Source of the DNA: an uncultured Pedosphaera sp.
GTDB lineage: Bacteria > Verrucomicrobiota > Verrucomicrobiia > Limisphaerales > Pedosphaeraceae
DNA: 64,000 nucleotides
Direction: 5' to 3'
Assembly (NCBI GenBank): GCA_903918755.1
Contig: CAIXFN010000014.1
Location: 124,001-188,000, forward strand
Part shown: positions 18,605-27,731 of the stretch, in pieces
Position numbering within the stretch: the first letter of the stretch is position 1
Layout of the letters: each line of letters opens with the position of its first letter
Made by a program: the position numbers and the translations under genes
Notes under the pieces: generated by a model
Told to the model about the DNA's origin: nothing
The model's input: only the letters and a program-made list of their open reading frames with translations
The model's database searches: none

Positions 18605-20806
18605 TTACGCGGGTGCCTTCAGGCCGTCCGGCACCAGGGGGAGGGAACGGAGGCGGATGCCCGTGGCATCGAAAATCGCGTTGGCGAGAGCGGGAGCGAT
18701 GGCGACGATGGGGGTCTCCCCGGCGCCCGCCGAAGGCAGGTCGCGGCGGTCCAGCAGCACGACTTCCTGGGTGGGGATGTCCGCGAAGCGGGGCACCCGG
18801 TATTCGGAGAAGCGCGGATTGGTGATGCGAAGTTTGTCGAATTCCATCGCCTCGAAAAGCGCCCCGCCCAAGCCCATCACAACGGCCCCTTCCACCTGAT
18901 TTTTCAATTGGTCGGGATTCACAATCGCGCCGCATTCGAAGGCGGTGACGGTTCGGAGCACCCGCACCGCTCCGGTCTGGCGGTCGGCGGTGACTTCGGC
19001 GCAGGCGGCCACATAGGAGCCTTTTTCGGTACCCCCGGCCAGGCCAAAACCGTGTCCGGGGCGGGGGACCGAGGCGCCCCAGCCAAAAGTCTTCGCGGCG
19101 GCCTCGAGGACGGCACGCAGCCGGGGATCGGTCAGGTTCAGCAGGCGGAAAGCCAGCGGGTCGATTTTCGCGAGGCGCGCCAGTTCATCCATGTGGCACT
19201 CGCGGGCAAAATGGTTGGCCGTGGCGGCCAGGCCGCGGTAGGAGCCCTGTTTGAGGGGGTAGGCGGTGGCGTGAAATTGCGATTTCACATGCGGCACGTT
19301 ATAGGGCGTGGGCAGGCCGGAACCTCCGGAATTGTAATTGTGGAATTCCCACGCCGTGAGCCGTCCTTCTTTGGTGATGCCGCTGGCGATATCAATCACC
19401 CCGGCGGGACGAAAATAGGACCAAGTAAATTCCTCTTCGCGCGTCCAGACGACCCGGACCGGCCGGCCGGCGGCCCGGGCCAACCGGGCGGCCTCGACCG
19501 CGGGATCGCCGGTGTAATCGCCGGCATATTTCGAGCCGGCATGTTTACCCCCGTAACCGGAGCCGGTATCGGGCACAATGACACGGACCCGTTCCTCGGG
19601 AACGCCCAGCGCTTGGGCGAGATCACCGCGGATGCCAAACGGCCGCTGGGTGCCGGTCCAGACGGTTAATTGGTCGCCGGTCCATTCCGCCACCGCGGCG
19701 CGGGGTTCGAGCGGGGCGTGGGCGATGTAAGCGATATTGTAGGTGGCCACCTGCTTGATCTCCGCCAGGGCGAGACCTTCGGTCACCGAACCGGCGTTCT
19801 GGCCGCCACCGCGACCGCCGCCGCCGTTGGTGACGTGCTCTTTGAGGTAGGCGTAAAGATCCTGGCTGGATGGTTGAGGGGAAGTCTGCCATTCCGCAAC
19901 GAGAGCATCCAGAGCCCGGGCAGCTTGGAGCGAGTCCGGGGCGGCCACCCCGACAAAATCGCCCTCATGAACCACGGTGACCCCTGGTAGCGCCGCCGCC
20001 GCGCGGGTGTCCACCGAGGTGAGGGTGGCATTGTAAGCAACGGGGCGAAGGATTTTGCCGTGCAGCATGCCCGGCCGTTTGATGTCGGAGGCGTATTGAT
20101 GGCGCCCGGTGACGTAATCGGGTCCGCCGATCTTGGCCCGGGAGGTGCCGGCGATTTTCCAGTCCGTGGCCGGGTGTAACGGGGCGGCATCGGTGACCGA
20201 TTTGACGAGGTTTTGGCCCTTGGTCAATTCGGCAAAGGTGATTTTGGCACCGGTATCCGGGCGGATAATCGCCCCTTCGGCCAGCTTGAGCGAAGCGCGT
20301 TCCACCTGGAAATGTGCGGCGGCGAGGTCCAGCAAGGCCTCCCGGGCGGCGGCGCCAACCCGGCGCAGCTGCGGAAACATATTGGGGGTGGTCTGACTGC
20401 CGAAGGTGCCCATGTCAAACGGCACCAATTTGGTATCGGCCATGATCAGCTTGATCTGGTCGGGGGGCACCGGCAGTTCCTCGGCCACCGCCTGGGTAAG
20501 GGAAGTGCGCGCGTTCTGCCCCACCTCGGCCTTGCCAGTAAAAACCGAGACGGTGCCGTCCGCGCCAATATGGATCCAGGCGCTGATCTCGGTGGGACGG
20601 GCGCCTCCGCCGCGACCGCCCCGCCGGCCACCTCCCCCCGTTTCCTGTTGCGCGGTTGCGGAGTCCAGCAGAAACAGGACGACCAGGCCGCACCCCAGGG
20701 TTTTGAAAAATTCCCGGCGATCCACCCCGGTGGAAAACATGGGGTCGTCCGCCAATTCGTAGCGCTCCGGCTCCAAGGCGAAGGGGAGCGGGTCAAAATG
20801 GTTCAT
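18605..20806 (-). CDS. Molybdopterin-binding subunit of a xanthine dehydrogenase-type oxidoreductase
   Basis: 733 residues. A Tat signal (GVDRREFFKTLGCGLVVLFLL, twin Arg near residue 30) marks it for folded export. The rest follows the IorB-like (isoquinoline 1-oxidoreductase beta) branch: IHIGADGTVSVFTGKAEVGQNARTSL-like start, YVTGRHQYASDIKRPGMLHG, PDTGSGYGGKHAGSKY, YNVPHVKS and YRGLAATANHFARECHMDEL. It probably works in the periplasm with the 2Fe-2S subunit. The ATG at 20806 overlaps the stop of the upstream gene by 4 nt; a 23-residue upstream extension is rejected on that ground. Substrate unknown. Confidence 0.88.
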   Translation of the reverse strand: MNHFDPLPFALEPERYELADDPMFSTGVDRREFFKTLGCGLVVLFLLDSATAQQETGGGGRRGGRGGGARPTEISAWIHIGADGTVSVFTGKAEVGQNARTSLTQAVAEELPVPPDQIKLIMADTKLVPFDMGTFGSQTTPNMFPQLRRVGAAAREALLDLAAAHFQVERASLKLAEGAIIRPDTGAKITFAELTKGQNLVKSVTDAAPLHPATDWKIAGTSRAKIGGPDYVTGRHQYASDIKRPGMLHGKILRPVAYNATLTSVDTRAAAALPGVTVVHEGDFVGVAAPDSLQAARALDALVAEWQTSPQPSSQDLYAYLKEHVTNGGGGRGGGQNAGSVTEGLALAEIKQVATYNIAYIAHAPLEPRAAVAEWTGDQLTVWTGTQRPFGIRGDLAQALGVPEERVRVIVPDTGSGYGGKHAGSKYAGDYTGDPAVEAARLARAAGRPVRVVWTREEEFTWSYFRPAGVIDIASGITKEGRLTAWEFHNYNSGGSGLPTPYNVPHVKSQFHATAYPLKQGSYRGLAATANHFARECHMDELARLAKIDPLAFRLLNLTDPRLRAVLEAAAKTFGWGASVPRPGHGFGLAGGTEKGSYVAACAEVTADRQTGAVRVLRTVTAFECGAIVNPDQLKNQVEGAVVMGLGGALFEAMEFDKLRITNPRFSEYRVPRFADIPTQEVVLLDRRDLPSAGAGETPIVAIAPALANAIFDATGIRLRSLPLVPDGLKAPA

Positions 20807-21282
20807 CGGCCGGCCTCCCGGAGGGCTTGGGCCCCCAGTTTGATGGCGGCGATGATGCGCTGATAAGTGCCACAACGACAGATGTTGCCATTCATGGAGC
20901 GGACAATCTCATCCTCCGCCGGTTGAGGTTTCTTTTGCAGCAAAGCAAAAGCGCTCATGAGCATCCCGGAGGTGCAGTAGGAACATTGCATCGCTCCCAC
21001 TTTCAGGAATGCCTCCTGGAGGGGGTGCAAACGACCATTTTGCGCCAAACCTTCGACGGTCGCGACCTTCCGGCGGCCGACGCCGCCGATGGGAGTGAGG
21101 CAGGAACGGGTGGGAACGCCGTCCAGAAGAACCGTGCAGGCGCCGCATTGGCCTTCGCCGCAGCCATACTTGGTACCGGTCAAGTCGAGGTTGTCGCGTA
21201 ACACGCTGAGCAAACTGCGTTCGCCCTCCGCCTCCACCCGGTGGGACTGACCATTGACCTGGAGCTCAAAAATCTGGGGCAT
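20803..21282 (-). CDS. 2Fe-2S subunit of a xanthine dehydrogenase-type oxidoreductase
   Basis: 159 residues. The plant-type ferredoxin motif GCGEGQCGACTVLLDG and its fourth Cys (PTRSCLTP) bind the distal cluster; CSYCTSGMLM and GNICRCGTY bind the proximal cluster. This is the IorA/CoxS-type small subunit that passes electrons from the molybdenum site. It has no signal peptide, so export would ride on the Tat signal of its partner, whose start codon overlaps this stop (ATGA). No FAD subunit is nearby, which fits the Ior-type two-subunit form. Confidence 0.93.
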   Translation of the reverse strand: MPQIFELQVNGQSHRVEAEGERSLLSVLRDNLDLTGTKYGCGEGQCGACTVLLDGVPTRSCLTPIGGVGRRKVATVEGLAQNGRLHPLQEAFLKVGAMQCSYCTSGMLMSAFALLQKKPQPAEDEIVRSMNGNICRCGTYQRIIAAIKLGAQALREAGR

Positions 21283-21312
21283 ATTGATGGTAAGAAAACT
21301 GTGCTGGCTTGG

Positions 21313-21576
21313 CTAATCGCCAGAATTTGCAACCGCAAGGGCCGGGTTGGTGGCCAGGGCGACCGGCAACCCGGGTAAAACCCCTTCCAGGACCATTTCA
21401 CCCAAGGGAAAAGGCCCGCCGAAATATTTTTGGGCACCCTCGATTTCCAAAACTATGAGCCGTCCGGCGCCGTCGAATTCGGCGGAAATTCCCTCCGCGC
21501 GGTGCCGCTGGGTAACCGGGGCATCCAGAAAAATTATGCGCAGGGAATCAGCCGCCGCATTGTAGCTGATTTTCAT
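21313..21576 (-). CDS. DUF2283 family small protein
   Basis: 87 residues with the DUF2283 pattern MKISYNAAADSLRIIFLD followed by SAEFDGAGRLIVLEIEGAQKY. The family has no firmly known function. It has the same orientation as the molybdenum hydroxylase genes and lies 30 bp upstream, so it may share their transcript. The tail of about 30 residues is Pro/Ala-rich. Confidence 0.75.
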   Translation of the reverse strand: MKISYNAAADSLRIIFLDAPVTQRHRAEGISAEFDGAGRLIVLEIEGAQKYFGGPFPLGEMVLEGVLPGLPVALATNPALAVANSGD

Positions 21577-21941
21577 GAGTCAACAAGACCGGTTCTCCAG
21601 ACGCGTCGGAGGGGGAATGGTTACAGCAATCGGGGTCACGGCAGGGAATCCGGACGGGGAAAGATTCGCCCACGGCGACGAACGAGGAAGCAGGTGGGGA
21701 TGGCCGTTTCGCAACGCCCCGGGTGCGCAATTATTGCGCAGGTCCGGGGCCGGGTGAGCAAATCCTGCGCGGTGGGGGAACGCCCGGCCGGGGGATTGGG
21801 TGGTATTTTATGGGAATTGTGCGGCAAGAAAGATGGCGCACAAGTTGCTTGCAGGGCTGTTACAGCAAACAGCCGAGGGATGCGGAAACGCGTTCCAAAA
21901 AGCGAAAAAGCAAGCAATCAACTCTTAGCGTTAAGAAAATT
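21577..21941. other. Divergent intergenic region
   Basis: Separates the DUF2283 gene (minus) from the exported protein at 21942 (plus). A perfect 7-bp stem GGCTGTT/AACAGCC lies at 21855-21874 within the probable 5' leader of the plus-strand genes. No convincing promoter or gene was found; the open frame upstream of 21942 has no signal-peptide logic. Confidence 0.5.
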
Positions 21942-22499
21942 ATGAATAAGCTCAAAACTCTGCTGGCGATGGCTGGCTGTCTGACGGTGCTCGCGCTGAG
22001 CACGGCGACGGTTTCCGCCCAACGTAATGGTGGCGGTCGGGGGAATTTCGATCCGGCCGCGATGCGGCAGCAACAACTGGATCGCATCAAGACGGCGATG
22101 GACGTGACCGATGACGCGGAATGGAAGGTTTTGGAAGGCGCGATTGGCAAGGTGCTGGACGCGCAGCAGGAAGCGCGCGCGGGTCGCGGCGGTCCTGGCG
22201 GTCCTGGTGGCGGACGGCGTAACCGGGGTGGCGCGCAGGCGGCCGATGCGGCTGGCGGTACGAACACCCCGCCCGCGGGTGGCAATCGGCGTGGCGGTAC
22301 GCCCGATCCGGATGTGGAAGCCCTGCAGGCGGCCATCGATGCCAAGGCGCCAACTGATGAAATCAAGGCGAAGCTCGGCAAAGTGCGCGAATCCGCGAAG
22401 GCCAAGGAAGCCAAAGTCGTGACGGCCCAGGGCGATTTGCAAAAGTTGCTTTCCGCCCGGCAGGAAGCGGTGGCGGTAATTTTCGGGTTGTTGAAATAA
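21942..22499 (+). CDS. Small exported helical protein, tandem copy 1
   Basis: 185 residues. Signal peptide MNKLKTLLAMAGCLTVLALS with cleavage after VSAQ. The mature part has FDPAAMRQQQLDRIKTAMDVTDDAEWKVLEGAIGKVLDAQ, a Gly/Arg/Asn-rich linker, then helical GTPDPDVEALQAAIDAKAP and QGDLQKLLSARQEAVAV. No family is recognised. The architecture (exported, helical, Met/Gln-rich) recalls periplasmic chaperone-like proteins such as Spy, but no signature supports that. ATG 21942 is chosen because only it exposes the signal peptide. A paralogue follows at 22652, ahead of gspE. Confidence 0.75.
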   Translation: MNKLKTLLAMAGCLTVLALSTATVSAQRNGGGRGNFDPAAMRQQQLDRIKTAMDVTDDAEWKVLEGAIGKVLDAQQEARAGRGGPGGPGGGRRNRGGAQAADAAGGTNTPPAGGNRRGGTPDPDVEALQAAIDAKAPTDEIKAKLGKVRESAKAKEAKVVTAQGDLQKLLSARQEAVAVIFGLLK

Positions 22500-22651
22500 G
22501 CACCCGCCGAGGAAAAGGCTCATGAATCCGACCCAATCCCACCAGCGCGCGACGGTGATTCGTCCGGCCACGGGCGTGGGGTTGGGCGGTTCCGGCAGCG
22601 GCAGCTTTCGTAGCGCAGTCAAACTCTAAACATCAAACAAACAGCAAACTT

Positions 22652-23188
22652 ATGAAAAAATTGAAATCCCTGGTGGCGATCGTCGGTTGCATCGCCCTTT
22701 TTGGTCTGAGCGCGGGCACGGCGTCCGCCCAACGTGGTGGTGGTAATTTTGATCCGGCACAATTCCGGCAAATGCGGATGGATGCCTACAAGGAACAGTT
22801 GGAAGTGACCGACGACGGCGAGTGGAAGGTGCTGGAAGCCGCGATCGGCAAGGTGATGGATTCGCAACAGGACGTCTTCACCGGCATGGCCCGGGGCATG
22901 ATGGGCGGCCGGCGCCGCGGTGGCAACAATGGCGACCAGGGCGGCAATGCCGGCGGTAACCGGCCCCCGCGCAATCCCTTTGGCGGCACGCCCGATCCGG
23001 ATTCGGAAGCGTTGCAGGCCGCGATTGAAGCCAAGGCTCCGGCCGCGGAATTGAAGACAAAGATGGAAAAGGTGCGCTCCGCGGCGAAGGCCAAGGAAGC
23101 CAAACTGGCGGCGGCCCAGGAAGACTTGAAGAAGTTGCTTTCGGCCCGGCAAGAGGCGATTGCGATCACCATCGGATTGGTCAAGTAA
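22652..23188 (+). CDS. Small exported helical protein, tandem copy 2
   Basis: 178 residues, clear paralogue of the preceding gene with the same plan: signal peptide MKKLKSLVAIVGCIALFGLS/TASAQ, TDDGEWKVLEAAIGKVMDSQQ, a Gly/Arg/Asn-rich linker, GTPDPDSEALQAAIEAKAP and LKKLLSARQEAIAITIGLVK. The linker differs most and the two helical blocks least. It lies 48 bp upstream of gspE and may be transcribed with the secretion operon. Function unknown. Confidence 0.75.
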   Translation: MKKLKSLVAIVGCIALFGLSAGTASAQRGGGNFDPAQFRQMRMDAYKEQLEVTDDGEWKVLEAAIGKVMDSQQDVFTGMARGMMGGRRRGGNNGDQGGNAGGNRPPRNPFGGTPDPDSEALQAAIEAKAPAAELKTKMEKVRSAAKAKEAKLAAAQEDLKKLLSARQEAIAITIGLVK

Positions 23189-23236
23189 GTTAGCACCGGG
23201 ACGGGCGGGAAAACAGCGGCAAGCAGGCGTGATATT

Positions 23237-24997
23237 ATGGCGAACGAGATTGACACCGCGGAGGCCGGGTTCAAGCAGTTGCTCGACAAAATGGTGGCCG
23301 GCCGACAATTGTGCGCGGCCGACGCCGTCGCGCTGACCCGGTTGGCCGCCCGTCCCGGCGCCAAGCCGCCGCTCGCGACCCAGGACGATATCCTGCGGTG
23401 GTTGGGGAACGAGTACGGGGTCACGTTCACGACGCTCGACAACATCGAGCCGGATCGCGAACTGCTTTCGTTGTTTCCCGCCCGGGTGCTGCTGAAGGAA
23501 GAAATCCTGCCCTTGCAGCGGGTGAATGGCACGGCGGAGGTGGCCACCAGCCGCCTCTTCGCCACGCAGGGGCTGGACACCTTGAAGACCTTGACCGGCT
23601 TGAAAATCAAGCCGGTCCTCGCTCCGGCCGAGGCCATCCTGCGGGAGATGAAGAAGCATCTCGGGGTAGGAGCGGACACCATCGACACCCTCGATGAGGA
23701 TGCGCCGCTGCAGGTGGTGGATGAGAATGCGGATGAAAGCGGCAACCTGGAGGATGCGGCGGAAGATGCCTCGATCATCCGGTTCGTGAACCAGGTGCTT
23801 TCGGACGCGATTGAGTTGCGGGCGTCAGATATTCACCTGGAACCGTTCGAAGACGAATTTCGCATCCGTTATCGTATTGACGGCGTGCTGCAGGAAGTGC
23901 CGGTGCCGGCGCAATTGAAGCGTTTCCAGCCGGCGATTGTTTCGCGCGTCAAGATTTTGAGTCATCTTAACATCGCGGAAAAACGCCTGCCGCAGGACGG
24001 GCGCATTAAAATCCGGCTGGCGAGCAATGAAGTCGACATCCGCGTGTCCGTGATTCCGATGCTCCACGGCGAAGCGGTGGTGCTGCGTTTGCTGCGGCAG
24101 AATTCCAAGAGTGCCAACCTGGGCATGAGCCAGTTGGGCATGGATGACCGGGAACTCAAGAGTTTCAAACGGGTCATCCAATTGCCGCACGGGATCATCC
24201 TGGTGACCGGGCCGACGGGCAGCGGCAAGACGACCACGCTTTATATTGCCCTGTCCTCGATCAACGACAGTGAGACCAAGATCATCACGATTGAGGACCC
24301 GATTGAGTATCAGCTCAAGGGGGTCAACCAGATCCAGGTGAATGAGAAGTCCGGGCTGACGTTTGCGCGCGGTTTGCGTTCGATTTTGCGGCATGATCCG
24401 GATGTGGTGCTGATCGGGGAAATCCGCGACGCGGAAACGGCGCAGATTGCAGTGCAAGCCTCGCTGACCGGGCATTTGGTGTTTTCCACGCTGCATACCA
24501 ATGACGCGCCCGGGGCGGTGACGCGGTTGGTGGACATGAAAGTGGAACCTTACCTGGTGGCGTCCTCCCTGGAAGCGGTGCTGGCGCAACGGTTGGTGCG
24601 CGTGCTGTGCCCGATTTGCAAGGCGCCGGACGATACGGACACGACGGCGGCCTTGAAACGCCACTTGGGATTTGCGCGGGATCTGCAGATTTACCGTCCC
24701 GTGGGTTGCCGGGAGTGCCGAAACACCGGCTATCACGGCCGGCATGGAATTTTTGAGTGGATGGATATGAACGCGGAAATCCAGGAACGGATTTTGCGGA
24801 ATTGCTCCAGCGGCGAGATCCGGGAGGCGGCCTTGCGGAACGGCTTGCGGTCCCTGAGTGATGACGGCTGGCGCCTGGTGCGTCGGGGCATCACCACGCC
24901 GGAGGAAGTGATGCGCGCCACCAAGGATCAGTCGCTGGCCGGCGGGATGAAGGAAGAGGCGAAACCGGAAGGCGCGGAAAAAGAAAGTGCCCAATAG
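23237..24997 (+). CDS. gspE: Type II secretion ATPase GspE
   Basis: 586-residue cytoplasmic ATPase that powers pseudopilus assembly. The N-terminal T2SSE domain (about 1-150) is followed by the catalytic core: Walker A GPTGSGKTTT at 325-334, Asp box, Walker B VVLIGEIRDAE at 390-400, and His box TGHLVFSTLHTNDA. A zinc tetracysteine motif CPIC (458-461) and CREC (491-494) is typical of GspE/PilB. Length is normal. It heads the secretion operon; gspF starts 1 bp after its stop. Confidence 0.95.
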   Translation: MANEIDTAEAGFKQLLDKMVAGRQLCAADAVALTRLAARPGAKPPLATQDDILRWLGNEYGVTFTTLDNIEPDRELLSLFPARVLLKEEILPLQRVNGTAEVATSRLFATQGLDTLKTLTGLKIKPVLAPAEAILREMKKHLGVGADTIDTLDEDAPLQVVDENADESGNLEDAAEDASIIRFVNQVLSDAIELRASDIHLEPFEDEFRIRYRIDGVLQEVPVPAQLKRFQPAIVSRVKILSHLNIAEKRLPQDGRIKIRLASNEVDIRVSVIPMLHGEAVVLRLLRQNSKSANLGMSQLGMDDRELKSFKRVIQLPHGIILVTGPTGSGKTTTLYIALSSINDSETKIITIEDPIEYQLKGVNQIQVNEKSGLTFARGLRSILRHDPDVVLIGEIRDAETAQIAVQASLTGHLVFSTLHTNDAPGAVTRLVDMKVEPYLVASSLEAVLAQRLVRVLCPICKAPDDTDTTAALKRHLGFARDLQIYRPVGCRECRNTGYHGRHGIFEWMDMNAEIQERILRNCSSGEIREAALRNGLRSLSDDGWRLVRRGITTPEEVMRATKDQSLAGGMKEEAKPEGAEKESAQ

Positions 24998-24998
24998 C

Positions 24999-26282
24999 AT
25001 GGCCGTATTCCATTACAAAGCGTTACAGGCGGATGGCAAGCTGACCGAAGGCCAGTTGGAAGCCGGTGGCCGGCAGGATGCCTTGCGCCAGATGGATGAA
25101 TTGCGGCTCAAGCCCATCAGCCTGAACGAAAAGGGTGGTGGGAAGGCGGCGAAGCCGACCCGGCCCGCGAAGGTGGAAAAGGCCGCGACGCCCGCTCCGC
25201 CAGCCGGCGGGACCATGGTGGCCAAACCGCTGTTTCAGGCCACGAAGGTGACGCCGAAAATGCTGGAGAATTTCACCCGCTTGCTGTCCAGCCTGCTGGC
25301 GGCGGGGGTGCCGCTGAGCCGGGCCCTGGTGATTTTGATGAAGGAGGCGGCGGCGCCGGTGGCGGCGGCGAAATGGAAAGCAGTGCATGACTCGGTGATT
25401 GACGGCATCTCGCTGGCGGAAGCCATGGGGCGGGATCCGGTCACCTTTCCCCGGGTGTATGTGGCCATGGTGGAGGCGGGCGAAACGGGCGGTTTCCTGG
25501 ACGTGGTGCTGGCCCAGATCGCGGATTTTCAAGCGCGGGAGAAGGAGATGAAGTCGAAGGTGATGGCGGCGATGCTGTATCCCCTCATCCTGTTGTGCCT
25601 CGCGCTGTCGGTGCTCGTGTTCCTGATGGTGTTTTTCATTCCGCGGTTTCAAACGATTTTCGCGGGTATGGGCGCCACCTTGCCCCTGATTACGCGGATC
25701 ATCATCGCGATCAGCGATGCCATCCGAACTTATGGACTCTGGGCGGCCGTGATTTTGGGGGTGGGCGGTTATCTCCTGCGCTCCTGGTTCTCCTCGGAGA
25801 AAGGCCGGCGGGTTTGGGAAGGGCTGATTTTGCGATCCCCGATCGTCGGGCCCCTGGCGGCGCAATTCGCCATGGCCCGGTTTTGCCGCATGCTGGGCAC
25901 CCTGCTGGGTGCCGGCGTGCCACTGGTGCAGGGCCTGAATGTGGCGCGCAAATCCATCGGCAACCAGATTCTCGTGGACGCGGTCTCGAACTCAATTGAA
26001 CGCGTGAAAGAGGGCGGACAATTGGGGAAAAGCTTGGGCGAGTGCCGGGACCTGTTTGCCGGCTCCATTCTGGAAATGATTGCCATCGCCGAGGAGAGCG
26101 GCCGCCTGGATCAGGAATTAGTCCGAATCGCCAATGTCACGGAAAGCGACCTGGATCGCGAACTCAAGACGGCGGTGTCCTTTGCCGAACCCATGATGCT
26201 CTTTTTTATCGCCGCGTTCATCGGCACCATTTTCATCGGCATGGTGCTGCCAATTTTCTCCATGCAAGATCATATTAAATAG
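24999..26282 (+). CDS. gspF: Type II secretion inner-membrane platform protein GspF
   Basis: 427 residues. Starts with the diagnostic MAVFHYKALQADGK, then a Lys/Ala/Pro-rich linker, then two GspF repeats (FTRLLSSLLAAGVPLSRAL and FCRMLGTLLGAGVPLVQGL) with three membrane helices near VMAAMLYPLILLCLALSVLV, YGLWAAVILGVGGYLL and MMLFFIAAFIGTIFIG. It forms the membrane platform under the pseudopilus. ATG 24999 is chosen because the upstream GTG overlaps gspE and adds nothing conserved. Confidence 0.94.
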   Translation: MAVFHYKALQADGKLTEGQLEAGGRQDALRQMDELRLKPISLNEKGGGKAAKPTRPAKVEKAATPAPPAGGTMVAKPLFQATKVTPKMLENFTRLLSSLLAAGVPLSRALVILMKEAAAPVAAAKWKAVHDSVIDGISLAEAMGRDPVTFPRVYVAMVEAGETGGFLDVVLAQIADFQAREKEMKSKVMAAMLYPLILLCLALSVLVFLMVFFIPRFQTIFAGMGATLPLITRIIIAISDAIRTYGLWAAVILGVGGYLLRSWFSSEKGRRVWEGLILRSPIVGPLAAQFAMARFCRMLGTLLGAGVPLVQGLNVARKSIGNQILVDAVSNSIERVKEGGQLGKSLGECRDLFAGSILEMIAIAEESGRLDQELVRIANVTESDLDRELKTAVSFAEPMMLFFIAAFIGTIFIGMVLPIFSMQDHIK

Positions 26283-26302
26283 AAACCTCACTGAATTAGA
26301 TT

Positions 26303-26752
26303 ATGAGAATCAAACAACTAACTAACCGGCCCGATCGCGCGCGCGCCACCTCGGGCTTCACGCTGGTCGAATTGCTGCTGGTCCTGGTCATTTTGGGCAT
26401 TCTGGCTGGCATCGTCGTGCCGAAATTCGGAGGCACCACCGAAAGGGCTAGAATTTCCGCCGCCACTGCCCAATTGAGTACTTTTGCCACCGCGCTCGAC
26501 CTTTTTGAAGTGGACAACGGCTATTACCCCAAAGGCAAGAACGGGTTGAATGACCTGATCGTGAAACCCCGCGATGCCTCCGCCGCCTGGCACCCGTACT
26601 TGGAATCCGTTCCGCTGGATCCCTGGAAGAACCCTTACGTGTATGAATGCCCCGGCAAACATCGTCCCGGCTCCTATGATCTGATGTCCATGGGCGTTGA
26701 TGGCCGCGTTGGGGGTGATGACGACATCACGAATTGGGAGCAGAAGAAGTAA
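26303..26752 (+). CDS. gspG: Major pseudopilin GspG
   Basis: 149 residues. Cleavage site SG-FTLVELLLVLVILGILAG, with a 17-residue basic leader. The body carries the family marks YYPKGKNGLNDL, VPLDPWKNPYVYE and the C-terminal calcium-binding loop (SMGVDGRVGGDDDITNW). It is the main subunit of the T2SS pseudopilus and needs a prepilin peptidase, which is not in this window. Confidence 0.94.
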   Translation: MRIKQLTNRPDRARATSGFTLVELLLVLVILGILAGIVVPKFGGTTERARISAATAQLSTFATALDLFEVDNGYYPKGKNGLNDLIVKPRDASAAWHPYLESVPLDPWKNPYVYECPGKHRPGSYDLMSMGVDGRVGGDDDITNWEQKK

Positions 26753-26758
26753 CGTTTC

Positions 26759-27334
26759 ATGCTCGTCGCCCGCTCCATCCGGCAGCGTCAAGGTGCGGCC
26801 CCCACGGGGGCTTTCACCCTGATCGAGCTCATCCTGGTCATGGCCATCCTGGTGATCGTGATCGGGTTGGTCACGCCCAAGCTCAAGGATTTTTTTGCCG
26901 GGCGGTCGCTGGATTCCGAGGTGCGGCAGTTTCTTTCGCTGACACACTACGCCCGGGAACGCGCCGTATCCGAAGGGGTGCCGATGCTCCTGTGGGTCAA
27001 TACCAAGCTGGGTACCTATGGGCTGCGCCAGGAAACGGGATATACCGACGGCGACCGCAAGCAGGAAGAGTTCAAGATCGACAAGTCGCTGAGCCTGAAC
27101 ATCGCCAAAGGGACGATTGGATCGGTAGCCGGGAACGCCAGCCTGGCTGGCCGCAAGGGGGCCATGCCGGGAATTCATTTCTCGCCGGACGGCCTGGTGC
27201 TGAAGGCCACGAGCGTGCCGGCGATTCAGATCCTGCAAAACGCGAAACAGTTTGTCTGGCTGGTGCCCACAGCGGACCTGCTGGGGTATGAAGTGGAAAG
27301 TCAAAATGCAAATAACGCCAACCTCCGCCGTTAA
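26759..27334 (+). CDS. gspH: Minor pseudopilin GspH
   Basis: 191 residues. Prepilin site TGA-FTLIELILVMAILVIVIGL, then SLDSEVRQFLSLTHYARERAVSEGV, which matches the GspH helix. It lies 6 bp after gspG and overlaps gspI by 29 bp. The remainder is beta-rich and poorly conserved, as usual for GspH. Assignment relies on operon order (G-H-I-J-K) and the ARERAV region. Confidence 0.85.
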   Translation: MLVARSIRQRQGAAPTGAFTLIELILVMAILVIVIGLVTPKLKDFFAGRSLDSEVRQFLSLTHYARERAVSEGVPMLLWVNTKLGTYGLRQETGYTDGDRKQEEFKIDKSLSLNIAKGTIGSVAGNASLAGRKGAMPGIHFSPDGLVLKATSVPAIQILQNAKQFVWLVPTADLLGYEVESQNANNANLRR

Positions 27335-27731
27335 GAACCGGCGCGGCGGCTTTACGCTGATCGAAGTGCTGGCGGCGCTATTGCTGATGGCAATCGTGGT
27401 GCCGGTGGTGGCGCGCGGCTTGAGCATCGCCAGCATGGCAGGCGAGGTTTCGCAGCGCAAATCGCTGGCGGCGCGGGTGGCGGAAAAAGTTTTGAACCAG
27501 GCGATCATCAGTGGCCAGTGGAACCAGTCCGGGCAGACCGGGGTGGAAATGCAAGGCCCGTATAAGTTCCAATGGACCATCAAGAATGAGAGTTGGAAGC
27601 CGCTGGCGATCGTGAATGATGCCCTGACGGAAAATGCGATGCGGGAGGTATCGGTGGAGGTGACCTTCACCGCGCAGGGAAAAAAATGTCTGGTGCACCT
27701 GGCCACCCTGATCAATTCGCAGGCACAATGA
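27306..27731 (+). CDS. gspI: Minor pseudopilin GspI
   Basis: 141 residues. Prepilin site RGG-FTLIEVLAALLLMAIVVPVVARGL, then LAARVAEKVLNQAI, which resembles the GspI segment that joins the pseudopilus tip. ATG 27306 gives a normal 14-residue leader; ATG 27288 in the same frame is possible. It overlaps gspH by 29 bp and gspJ by 4 bp, implying coupled translation. Confidence 0.85.
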   Translation: MQITPTSAVKNRRGGFTLIEVLAALLLMAIVVPVVARGLSIASMAGEVSQRKSLAARVAEKVLNQAIISGQWNQSGQTGVEMQGPYKFQWTIKNESWKPLAIVNDALTENAMREVSVEVTFTAQGKKCLVHLATLINSQAQ

